DNA from: Vulcanimicrobiota bacterium
GTDB lineage: Bacteria; Vulcanimicrobiota; Vulcanimicrobiia; Vulcanimicrobiales; Vulcanimicrobiaceae
Reading direction: 5' to 3'
DNA length: 50,700 nt
Assembly (NCBI GenBank): GCA_030041115.1
Contig: JASHOM010000071.1
Coordinates: forward strand, 1 to 50,700
Shown: positions 19,447-27,241 of the stretch, piece by piece
How the letters are laid out: each line of letters begins with the position of its first letter
Numbering within the stretch: the stretch's first letter is position 1
Made by a program: the position numbers and the translations under genes
The notes under the pieces: generated by a model
Told to the model about the DNA's origin: nothing
Databases searched by the model: none
Seen by the model: the letters and a program-made list of their open reading frames with translations, nothing else

Positions 19447-21366
19447 CTACCAATGTCGAATCGACGGGTAAAGAGCGAGTAACAGAATCGTGAATACCAA
19501 GATGTACGTGAGGTACGCGGCGATGACTCCGGATTGCGTCGCGCGGATGAGGTCCGAAATCCGCAGAATCGCCGCGAACATGCGCCGATAAAAGGGAAGA
19601 CCGATGCGCTCCTTGGCGTTGAGGATGACTTGCGTCGGATGAGCGTAGCCGGTTCCGCTGTACTGCGTCCACGCCCGATATCGCTCGCCCGACGTCCAGA
19701 CCGCCGCGCGGGCCGCCGGCGGACGAGCGAACAGCCGCGACAGCACCCAGAACAAGGCCGTGAATCCGGCAATGACTGCGGCCAAGCCGGGCGCGGATAT
19801 GGATGAGAAGCCGCTGAAGGCAGGTTGAACGAGCGGGACGGTTCCGACGATCGCCCGCATGACGCCGGTTCGGGCGATTGACGCGACGGCCGGCCCGAGG
19901 CGATCGAGGATCGGGCTCGAGAAAATTCCGGCTCCGACGATCGCCGACGATCCCGCCGCTAACGCCGTCAATCGCCATGGCGAACGGGTTTCGCGCGCTT
20001 GGGCGGCCTGCGGCGACCTCGGCGCGCCCAGCAATCCGGCGCCGAGCAGCTTCGTGACCGCGACGACGGCAACGCCGGCGGTGATACCGATGAGCGCACC
20101 GGCCACCGCAAAGATCACTTCGAAGGTAACGTTGCCGGTACGAAAGGCCTGCATGAACGACTCCAGCACAAGCCATTCCGCAACGAAGCCGGCCGTGGGC
20201 GGCAGCGCCGCGAGCGACATTGCACACAGCAGAACCGCAATCGTCGTCACCGGCATGACCCGCCCCAGACCTCCCAAACGATCGATCGACGCCGTCGAAC
20301 AGGCGCTCGATATCGAGCTGATCGCGAGAAAGAGCGTGGACTTGGCGAGCGCGTGGGCGAGAATCTGCGCGTATGCCGCCGCGATGCCCAGCCCAACGAG
20401 CACGTCCAAGTGCAGGATTTTTGCCGCTACCGCCACTCCCAGCGCCGCAAGGATGACGCCGCCGTTTTCGACGCTCGAATAGGCTGCCAATCGCCGCATG
20501 TCGCGTTGAATGACCGCCCACGAGATCCCGAGGAACGCCGAAAGCGCTCCGAGGACGATGGCGAGAACGGCGAACCATACCGGCGGATCCGGAAAGCCCA
20601 CGATGAATCGCACGACCCCATAGAAGCCGACGTTCAACGCACCTCCGGCCATGAGAGCCGCGACCAAAGAGGGCGCGGCGCGATAGCCGTACGGCATCCA
20701 GACCTGCAGCGGCAGCAAGCCGAACTTCGCGCCGAAGCCGATCAGCAAGAGCAGCAAGAGCACGCCGCGCACCGCGGCGTCGAGCGTCGCTCCGCTGGCG
20801 ACGACCGGACCGACGCCGAAGCCGTGTGCCGCATTTGCCAAGAAGAGCAGCGCGCCGATGAGGCACGCTCCGGCAACGTGAGTGATGCCGATCGTGAGAT
20901 ACGCAGCCGTGGCCGAATCGGAGTCGGTGCCGCAATATGCGATGGCCCAGAAAAAGACGAGCGCGAGAAGCTCCCACGCAAAGACGAAGAACAGCACGTC
21001 CCCGGCGCAGCAACACAACAGCGAAGCAAAGGCAATGGCGTTTGCCGTGGCGCTCGTCGTCCGGCCCGTGCCGCGTTCGTCCTTCGTCGCGGGACCTAGC
21101 CCGAAGATCGCGACGAGCGCCGCCACGACGCCGATGGTTCCGGCGAAAAAGGCCGCGGTGCCGTCGAAGTAGAGGACCGTATGAAGGTTCGCATCGCCGA
21201 ACGCAAGCGGAGTTGCGCCGAGCTGCCGAATGGACGCATCGCAGGTTGCTAGTGCTCCGAAGCCGAGAAAGACGAAGCCGGCGGTTCGTCCGGCGCGGCC
21301 GGGTAGAACGATGGCTGCCGCCGTTCCGACGAGATAGCACGCGAACGCAGCGATCAGGACGATCAC
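19447..21366 (-). CDS. Ehr2: NuoL/HyfB-like antiporter-type membrane subunit
   Basis: GTG 21366 (GTGA overlap); FVFAWELLALVFFW; GFGAKFGLLPLQVWMPYGYRAAPSLVAALMAG; HALAKSTLFLA. Confidence 0.83.
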   Translation of the reverse strand: MIVLIAAFACYLVGTAAAIVLPGRAGRTAGFVFLGFGALATCDASIRQLGATPLAFGDANLHTVLYFDGTAAFFAGTIGVVAALVAIFGLGPATKDERGTGRTTSATANAIAFASLLCCCAGDVLFFVFAWELLALVFFWAIAYCGTDSDSATAAYLTIGITHVAGACLIGALLFLANAAHGFGVGPVVASGATLDAAVRGVLLLLLLIGFGAKFGLLPLQVWMPYGYRAAPSLVAALMAGGALNVGFYGVVRFIVGFPDPPVWFAVLAIVLGALSAFLGISWAVIQRDMRRLAAYSSVENGGVILAALGVAVAAKILHLDVLVGLGIAAAYAQILAHALAKSTLFLAISSISSACSTASIDRLGGLGRVMPVTTIAVLLCAMSLAALPPTAGFVAEWLVLESFMQAFRTGNVTFEVIFAVAGALIGITAGVAVVAVTKLLGAGLLGAPRSPQAAQARETRSPWRLTALAAGSSAIVGAGIFSSPILDRLGPAVASIARTGVMRAIVGTVPLVQPAFSGFSSISAPGLAAVIAGFTALFWVLSRLFARPPAARAAVWTSGERYRAWTQYSGTGYAHPTQVILNAKERIGLPFYRRMFAAILRISDLIRATQSGVIAAYLTYILVFTILLLALYPSIRHW

Positions 21367-22103
21367 GAACGGCCTCTTGCCGCCGCATACCCGAGCGCGA
21401 CCCAAAGACCGTGTAGAATGGTCAGGGGCGACGGCGGCGTCCCGGGGATGAACACGTCGACGGGCAGCACGTCGCTGACCGGACCCAAAACGGCGATGCT
21501 GCGCGAAAAGATGCCGCCCGAACATGCCGACGTTCCCAGCGCAACGACCAGCTTGGGCTGCGGCATGGCCTCGTGGGCCGCAAGCAACGGCTGGGCCATC
21601 GCCCGGGTGACGACCCCGGTGACCACGAGCACGTCGGCATGGCGAGGCGTCGCGGTCAGGAAAATTCCCAACCGGTTTGCATCGTAGAACGGGTTGAAGA
21701 TTGCTTGAAGCTCCTGCTCCTCCGAGCCGTCACTGCCGGCGTCGACGTGACGAAGATGAACGGAGCGGCCCAACCCGCGCACTCGTTCGCGCAGCAGGGA
21801 TCGCACCTCGTCCGGGTTGCCCGCCACTTCGGCCAACTCGAACTCGTTTCGCATGCCGAACGCCTCGGGCGACCGGCGCGCGCACTCCCCGCATTGAAAG
21901 CAACGCTTGCGATCGACGCGCGCTCGCGCGCCGGCCGCGGTGAGCGCGCTCGACAGGCAGGCGCCGGCACCGAGAGCCTGCGCTTCGACGTTCGCCGGCA
22001 GGCTCTCGACCGCGCCGCGATAGGCGGGCGCCATCGAATCGGCCCGCAGCGGGTAACGCGTGCTGAGGATGCCGCGACGCAGACTATATCCGATCCAACT
22101 CAT
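21363..22103 (-). CDS. Ehr2: NuoB/HyfI-like small subunit lacking the four NuoB-type cluster cysteines
   Basis: MSWIGYSLRRG...CFQCGEC...HVDAGSDGSEEQEL...NRLGIFLTATPRHADVLVVTGVVTRAMAQPLL...ALGTSACSGGIF...VFIPGTPPSP. Confidence 0.83.
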   Translation of the reverse strand: MSWIGYSLRRGILSTRYPLRADSMAPAYRGAVESLPANVEAQALGAGACLSSALTAAGARARVDRKRCFQCGECARRSPEAFGMRNEFELAEVAGNPDEVRSLLRERVRGLGRSVHLRHVDAGSDGSEEQELQAIFNPFYDANRLGIFLTATPRHADVLVVTGVVTRAMAQPLLAAHEAMPQPKLVVALGTSACSGGIFSRSIAVLGPVSDVLPVDVFIPGTPPSPLTILHGLWVALGYAAARGRS

Positions 22104-23464
22104 CGGTCGACCTCGGACTGGCTGGCGGCAAACGAGTGCTCGATGAAGGAAAAGTCGGTAAAGATATTTCCCGGTAACGACGGGACGAAGAGCGGCCAGT
22201 TCGCGTACGACGGCGGTCGAATCGCTACCCGCATCAGGCGGCCGCCCTCGATTCGAACGAAGTAGATGAGCTCGCCCTGGGGAGCCTCCACTCGCGCGAA
22301 TCCGCAGCCGTCGCGCGGCGCGGCCTTCGCGAGCCAATCGCCCGGCGGATTGGCGCTGAGCGCATTTCGAATCAGCTGAAACGAGCGCTGAATTTCGGCC
22401 GCCCGTACGAGTGCTCGCGCGGCGGCGTCGCCGTTGCTTTCCAGCACCTCTTCGCCGGTCAGCGGCGTGTAGAAGTAATCGTCCCCGGTGCGAGCGTCGC
22501 ACGAAACGCCGCTGCCGCGCGCGACCGGACCCACCGCGCCGAAGCGAACGACCTGCTCGTAGGTGAGCTTGCCGGCTCCAATCAAACGATCGAGCAAGGA
22601 CTGCGTCGAAACGAGAGTTTGCACGACGCTGCGCGCATGTCGTTCGACCTCTTCCAATTCCCGGTCGCATGCTTCGCGCAGCGACGCGAGCACGTCGAAG
22701 CGAGTGCCGCCGACGCAGCAAACGCCGCGGCCGAAACGATGCCCCGTCCCGGCGGCGAGCAGACGATGCACCCGTTCCTTCGCGGCAAACGTTTGCGCCG
22801 AGCCGACCGACAGCGAACCGTCGTCGGCAAGCTTTCCTAACGAGTCGAGATGCTGCGCTACGCGTTCGAGCTCGACGAGCACCGAGCGGGCGGCGCGGGC
22901 GCGCTCGGGCACGTGCACGTCGGCCACCGTTTCGACCGCCCGGCAAAACGCGGCGGCGTGACTGGAGGCGGTCGCCCCGGAAACGTGCTCGGCGACGAAC
23001 GGCGCCAGTTCGAGCTCGACGCCCACGAAACGTTCCTCCAACCCACGATGCTTGAAGAACATCGACGGCGCCACTTCGACGAAGGTCTCGCCCGCCGTGT
23101 CGATCGTCCAACGCGCCGACTCGACGATCCCGGAGCGGATCGGCCCGTACAACACGGTCGAGATTTCCGGCGACTCCCGCTTTCGCAGTTCGTCCGGCGG
23201 CTCGACGCGGACCAGCGGCCGGTCGTCGCTCAGGTTTTCGAACTCGAGTCCGAAACGGTCGCGTATCTCCCGCTCGTACCACTCCGCCGCGGGCGTCACC
23301 GGAGTCAACGATTGTACGCTGCCGGCCGCATCGCTGCCGACGTCAACGAGCGAAGCACCGTTGGCGAAAACGTAGTGCAGTCGCGTCTGCCGACCGATCC
23401 GGTCGGCGAATATCCAGGCTAATCGCTCGCCTCCGGCAACGCGGCTGCGCGCTTGCGCGCTCAT
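22100..23464 (-). CDS. Ehr2: NuoCD/HyfG-like large subunit without [NiFe] ligands
   Basis: ATG 23464; AEWYEREIRDRFGLEFENLSDDRPL (NuoC-like); L1 position EHVSGATASSHAAAFCRAVE; C-terminus DFSFIEHSFAASQSEVDR with no CxxC. Confidence 0.83.
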   Translation of the reverse strand: MSAQARSRVAGGERLAWIFADRIGRQTRLHYVFANGASLVDVGSDAAGSVQSLTPVTPAAEWYEREIRDRFGLEFENLSDDRPLVRVEPPDELRKRESPEISTVLYGPIRSGIVESARWTIDTAGETFVEVAPSMFFKHRGLEERFVGVELELAPFVAEHVSGATASSHAAAFCRAVETVADVHVPERARAARSVLVELERVAQHLDSLGKLADDGSLSVGSAQTFAAKERVHRLLAAGTGHRFGRGVCCVGGTRFDVLASLREACDRELEEVERHARSVVQTLVSTQSLLDRLIGAGKLTYEQVVRFGAVGPVARGSGVSCDARTGDDYFYTPLTGEEVLESNGDAAARALVRAAEIQRSFQLIRNALSANPPGDWLAKAAPRDGCGFARVEAPQGELIYFVRIEGGRLMRVAIRPPSYANWPLFVPSLPGNIFTDFSFIEHSFAASQSEVDR

Positions 23465-24906
23465 TGCCGCCCCGCAAAGATAGCCGCCGCGTTCGTCAGG
23501 AGAACCCGCAAGGGCGGCGGCACGAACAATCCGAGGCCGAGCACGACGGCAAATGCCAGAAACATCGAAGCGATCGCTCCGACGTCGCGCTCGCCGCACG
23601 GCATGTCCGCGGGCGGCGACCCGACGGTTACTCGCGTCGTCCAGCGCATCAGACCCGCAAATGCCGTAACGAGCAATCCCAGGACGACCGCCGCCACGAC
23701 CCATCTGCCGCTGTCGAAGCCGCCGGAGAGCACCATGAGTTCGCTGCGGAACAATCCGAAAGGCGGAAGTCCCGCGAGGGCGAGCCCCGCAAAGGCGAAG
23801 AGCGTTCCCGACGCCGGAAGCACCGCAACGCCCCCGCTGATCTTCGAGATCTCGCGCGTGTCGAAGCGCGCGGCGAGGCGCCCGGCTCCGAAGAACGCCA
23901 GCGCTTTGGTCGCGGCGTGATTGATCACGTGGAGCAATGCGCCGGTCACGGCGAGCCGGGCACCGAAGGCGAGGCCGCAGGCAATGAGCCCCATGTGCTC
24001 GATGCTCGAATAGGCGAGCATTCGTTTCAGATCGCGCTGCTGCAGCAGGAAGAACGCGCCGACGAAAAGCGAGAGCAGGCCGACGACGAAGAACAAGTGG
24101 AGCGTCAATCCGCTGCCGGCCGCGGCGTTCGCGATGGCGGCAAAACGAACGATGACGTACAAAGCATCGGATAGCAGCACGCCGGAGAGCATGGCGCTGG
24201 TGGGCGTCGGCCCGGCACCGTGGGCATCGGGAAGCCAGGTGTGCATGGGCGCCAAGCCGGCCTTGGTTCCGAAGCCGATGAGCGCCAGCATGAAGGCGAG
24301 CCGCACGGCGTCCTGATTCAGTTTGCCGGCAACGCTCATGTACGCGGTCCAGCTCGGCGCGTAGTGTGCCGGGAGGACCCCGGTTCCGGCCGCATACATC
24401 ACCACGACTCCGAGCAAGCCGATCGCCAACCCGCACGAAGCGATCAAGATGTACTTCCAGGCCGCTTCGAGCGCATTTTCGGTGCCCTGAAGCCGGACGA
24501 GAAGTGCGGCCACGATCGTGGTGACTTCGAGCGCGACCCACATGCCGGCCAGATTCGTCAGCAGCGGAACGACCGTTTCGGCGCATGCGAAGGCGTTCGT
24601 GAGCGCGAGAAATTCGCGACGGTACGCCTCGTCTCCGTCGACCCCTATCGCCTCGACGCGCACGTACCACGTGCCGTAGAGCCCGACGGTGCCGTAGACG
24701 ATCGCAACCGGCAGCAGAAAAACGGCCGAAAGCGCGTCGAGAGGCCCCGCACCCGCGGCGGTGCGCACGACGGCCGCCAGTATGCAACCGGCGGTGACGA
24801 GACCGCCGGCGGCCGTGCAGACGCGTCCTATGCGCGAGGGAACGAGCAGCGTCACGAACGCGAGCACGAGAGGAACGGCGATCGCCGTTGCGATGATTGC
24901 GTTCAT
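23461..24906 (-). CDS. Ehr2: NuoN/HyfF-like antiporter-type membrane subunit
   Basis: GFGTKAGLAPMHTWLPDAHGAGPTPTSAMLSGVLLSDALYVIVRF; YSSIEHMGLIACGLAFG. Confidence 0.87.
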   Translation of the reverse strand: MNAIIATAIAVPLVLAFVTLLVPSRIGRVCTAAGGLVTAGCILAAVVRTAAGAGPLDALSAVFLLPVAIVYGTVGLYGTWYVRVEAIGVDGDEAYRREFLALTNAFACAETVVPLLTNLAGMWVALEVTTIVAALLVRLQGTENALEAAWKYILIASCGLAIGLLGVVVMYAAGTGVLPAHYAPSWTAYMSVAGKLNQDAVRLAFMLALIGFGTKAGLAPMHTWLPDAHGAGPTPTSAMLSGVLLSDALYVIVRFAAIANAAAGSGLTLHLFFVVGLLSLFVGAFFLLQQRDLKRMLAYSSIEHMGLIACGLAFGARLAVTGALLHVINHAATKALAFFGAGRLAARFDTREISKISGGVAVLPASGTLFAFAGLALAGLPPFGLFRSELMVLSGGFDSGRWVVAAVVLGLLVTAFAGLMRWTTRVTVGSPPADMPCGERDVGAIASMFLAFAVVLGLGLFVPPPLRVLLTNAAAIFAGRQ

Positions 24907-25574
24907 CCGCGCAACCGTTGGAAGACGGCGATGCCGGCGGCGTCATGCCGCTCGACCAGCGCCCGCACGAGCACGCCGAAGACCACGACGGCAACGAGCG
25001 CGTCCAAGAGCAGCAACACGCCGATGATGAACGGCAGGCCCGGAGCCAAAGTAACGGTCCCGAAGAACAGTCCGTCCTCGAGCGTGAGGAAGGCGATGAC
25101 TTGGGCCAGCGCGTTGGGCCGCAAGATGGCGACGAGGAAGCCGACGAAGACCATCGACAGCGCCGTTGCCAAGTCGGCCTGCGGCAAAAATGCCCCTTGA
25201 TGAAGCGGAAGCTGAATCGAGGTCAGTACGGCCAGGCCGATGAGCGCGCCGGCGAGCAAAAGCGACGCGAGCACGTTGATTCGAGCGGGAAGCTCGACGC
25301 GCGACGATATGTTGCGAACCAGTCCTTGCATGTAACGCGGCAACAGCGTCCCCTTGAAAACGATGGTGAGAACGGCCAAGAGCAAGAGATCCCAGGCCCA
25401 TCCCTCCGTCACGCCCACTCCAAAGCAGATGGCGGCTACGAGCCACGCTTGAATCGCATACACGCGAATGAACTCGGCGATGACCATCGATCGAAAAAGC
25501 GAAAGCTGCACGAGCAGCAAGAGCATCGCTATGGTTCCGGCAAAGGCTTCCGGAACGGTCAGCTGGTGCAGCAT
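24903..25574 (-). CDS. Ehr2: HyfE-like membrane subunit
   Basis: Hydrophobic 223 aa; FLTLEDGLFFGTV near the conserved LEN position; ATGA overlaps on both sides. Confidence 0.78.
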   Translation of the reverse strand: MLHQLTVPEAFAGTIAMLLLLVQLSLFRSMVIAEFIRVYAIQAWLVAAICFGVGVTEGWAWDLLLLAVLTIVFKGTLLPRYMQGLVRNISSRVELPARINVLASLLLAGALIGLAVLTSIQLPLHQGAFLPQADLATALSMVFVGFLVAILRPNALAQVIAFLTLEDGLFFGTVTLAPGLPFIIGVLLLLDALVAVVVFGVLVRALVERHDAAGIAVFQRLRG

Positions 25575-26533
25575 CAGCCGACGCCCACGACATAGGCGAA
25601 GATGGCTATCAGCGCCACGAGAAGCCCGGTCCCGATGAATTCGGTGATCTTGTAAAGCCGCAGCTTGGCGAAGGTCGTCTCGATGGCGGCGACCACGACG
25701 CCCAGGGCCAGCATCTTCGCAAAAAGACTAACGATCGCGAATGCCACCGATGCCACGCTGCCGCTCGACGAAAGGCCCATCGGCAGCAGCAACACGTTGA
25801 GGAAGACGGTGTAAAGCAAGAACTGCTTCATCGAGCCGCCCCATTTGTAGAGCGCCATCCAGGGGCCCGAATGCTCGAAGAGCCGCGCGTCGTCGATCAT
25901 TCCGAACTCGATCGTCGCGGACGAGCTCTCGATCGGAATCCGTCCGGTGTCGACCAGCAGCATCATGAAAAAGGCGGCGGCGGCCAGAACGTGCGCGGGG
26001 CGCAGTACGTCGGCGGCGGAATGTCGCAACGCGGCGTTCAGTGCGTACGGCAGGTCGGTGCCGGTAATGAAAGCAACCGAAAAGAAGACGAAAATGAGCG
26101 TCGGCTCGACCAAGACGCCGACCATGACCGCGCGACTGCTGCCGATGTGTGCGTACTGCGAGCCGGAATCCAACGCCGCGAGCGCCGTCGCAAAGCCGGC
26201 GAGCGCCAGAACGAACGCGCCGCCGAGAATATCCCCGTAGGTCGCGCCCGGAAGCGGATACGTCGTAAGAACCGGAATGAGCGTTGCAACCGTCGCGTAG
26301 CAGCCGCACGCGACGAACGGCGCCGCTCGAAAAATCCAAGACGACGGTTCCGGAATGATCGCCTGCTTCCGAAAGAGCTTGAGGATGTCCCGGTACACCT
26401 GAAATATCGACGGCCCGTAACGCCCCTGAATTATCGCTTCGAGCCGAGCGATGCAGCCGGTAAGCAACGGCGAAAGCAGCAGCAGGCACAAAACCTGCGC
26501 GGCTTGGACCAAAATCGGACTTAGGGTTGCCAC
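25574..26533 (-). CDS. Ehr2: NuoH/HyfC-like membrane subunit
   Basis: GTG 26533; ARLEAIIQGRYGPSIFQVYRDILKLFRKQ; LLVDTGRIPIESSSATIEFGMIDD. Confidence 0.87.
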   Translation of the reverse strand: MATLSPILVQAAQVLCLLLLSPLLTGCIARLEAIIQGRYGPSIFQVYRDILKLFRKQAIIPEPSSWIFRAAPFVACGCYATVATLIPVLTTYPLPGATYGDILGGAFVLALAGFATALAALDSGSQYAHIGSSRAVMVGVLVEPTLIFVFFSVAFITGTDLPYALNAALRHSAADVLRPAHVLAAAAFFMMLLVDTGRIPIESSSATIEFGMIDDARLFEHSGPWMALYKWGGSMKQFLLYTVFLNVLLLPMGLSSSGSVASVAFAIVSLFAKMLALGVVVAAIETTFAKLRLYKITEFIGTGLLVALIAIFAYVVGVG

Positions 26534-26562
26534 GGCGATCTACTCGACGTTGGACAATCTGT

Positions 26563-26606
26563 CTTCACGAATGCTCCGACAAAAGCGGTTGCTTTGTCAG
26601 GAGCCA
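26563..26606 (-). promoter_or_regulatory. putative expression-platform hairpin of copy C
   Basis: Minus strand GCTCC-TGACAAAGC-AACC-GCTTTTGTC-GGAGC; its 5' arm is the aptamer pseudoknot strand. Confidence 0.6.
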
Positions 26607-26663
26607 TTGGCCTTTGCAGCAGTTTGCGCTGCCGAAAGCAGCTCCGGCGGACTCCTCCGCCGC
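26597..26663 (-). promoter_or_regulatory. divergent fluoride riboswitch (crcB motif), copy C, upstream of Ehr2 operon
   Basis: Minus strand GGCGGAGGAGTCCGCC ... AAAGGCCAATGGCTCCTG: P1 GGCGG/CCGCC, AGGAG/CTCCT pseudoknot; extra internal hairpin GCTGC-TTTCG-GCAGC; P3 not canonical. Confidence 0.6.
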
Positions 26664-26706
26664 TATTGCCTTTCGAGTGCTTTGCGAGCGATACCTTTGC
26701 AATCCG

Positions 26707-27009
26707 TCAACGTTTCGATCGCCGCGACCTCATTCCAAATCCAAGCATCAAGGACGCCATCGCCAACGCAAGCGGAACTTCTGCGATCAGGATAAAGCGC
26801 AGCAGCATCGCGTCGTGGCGTAAGGCTGCGCCGAATGCGATCCCGAGCAACATGAGGCCAAACGTGGAAATCGCTCGAACGGTAAGACGTCCGGCCGCGC
26901 GACCTCCGTCGAGATGCTTGCAGTCGGGTGCGTCGCACAGCTCCCAGCTATCGGGGCTTCGCAAATGCGGGCGCGGCGGCGTGACGCCGTGCAATGAGTC
27001 CTGCTTCAT
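26707..27009 (-). CDS. small membrane protein (~2 TM) preceded by fluoride riboswitch copy D
   Basis: SD GGAGGAATC-ATG; AISTFGLMLLGIAFGAAL and LLRFILIAEVPLALAMASLMLGFGMRSRR hydrophobic segments; not CrcB-like by eye. Confidence 0.7.
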   Translation of the reverse strand: MKQDSLHGVTPPRPHLRSPDSWELCDAPDCKHLDGGRAAGRLTVRAISTFGLMLLGIAFGAALRHDAMLLRFILIAEVPLALAMASLMLGFGMRSRRSKR

Positions 27010-27020
27010 GATTCCTCCAC

Positions 27021-27073
27021 GCAGGAGCCATCAGCCGCAGCCTGCGACCAATCACGGCGAGCCCCATCGCCCG
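27021..27073 (-). promoter_or_regulatory. fluoride riboswitch (crcB motif), copy D
   Basis: Minus strand GGGCGATGGGGCTCGCCGTGATTGGTCGCAGGCTGCGGCTGATGGCTCCTGCG: P1 GGCG/CGCC, pseudoknot GGGGC/GCTCC, P3 GTCGC/GCGGC. Confidence 0.87.
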
Positions 27074-27169
27074 ATCGGTCGCACTTCGCACAAGGTTGAG
27101 CGGGTCCTCTACGTAACGCCGCTTCGACGAACAGGTTTGCGCGATATCGACGCAAATATAAAGGACCGT

Positions 27170-27222
27170 ACGGCGATGGAGCTCGCCCGCGAGCGTCGCA
27201 AACCGGCGACTAACGGCTCCTG
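27170..27222 (+). promoter_or_regulatory. fluoride riboswitch (crcB motif), copy E, upstream of MutS-like pair
   Basis: CGGCGATGGAGCTCGCCCGCGAGCGTCGCAAACCGGCGACTAACGGCTCCTGG: P1 GGCG/CGCC, P3 GTCGC/GCGAC, pseudoknot GGAGC/GCTCC. Confidence 0.85.
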
Positions 27223-27241
27223 GATTACGGGGACACCATCG

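Noticed and set aside
10714-26533. Calling these operons active [NiFe] hydrogenase-4 or formate hydrogenlyase
   Set aside because: Large subunits lack both CxxC pairs for Ni-Fe coordination, no formate dehydrogenase or hyp genes were seen, and the Ehr2 small subunit lacks the proximal cluster ligands.
10714-26533. Calling these operons respiratory complex I
   Set aside because: No NuoEFG, NuoI, NuoA or NuoJ-like genes were recognised; gene content and order (C-E-F-CD-I-B) fit Hyf/Ehr-type complexes.
26707-27009. Small TM protein as CrcB/Fluc
   Set aside because: Only about two hydrophobic helices in 100 aa and no recognisable Fluc signature.
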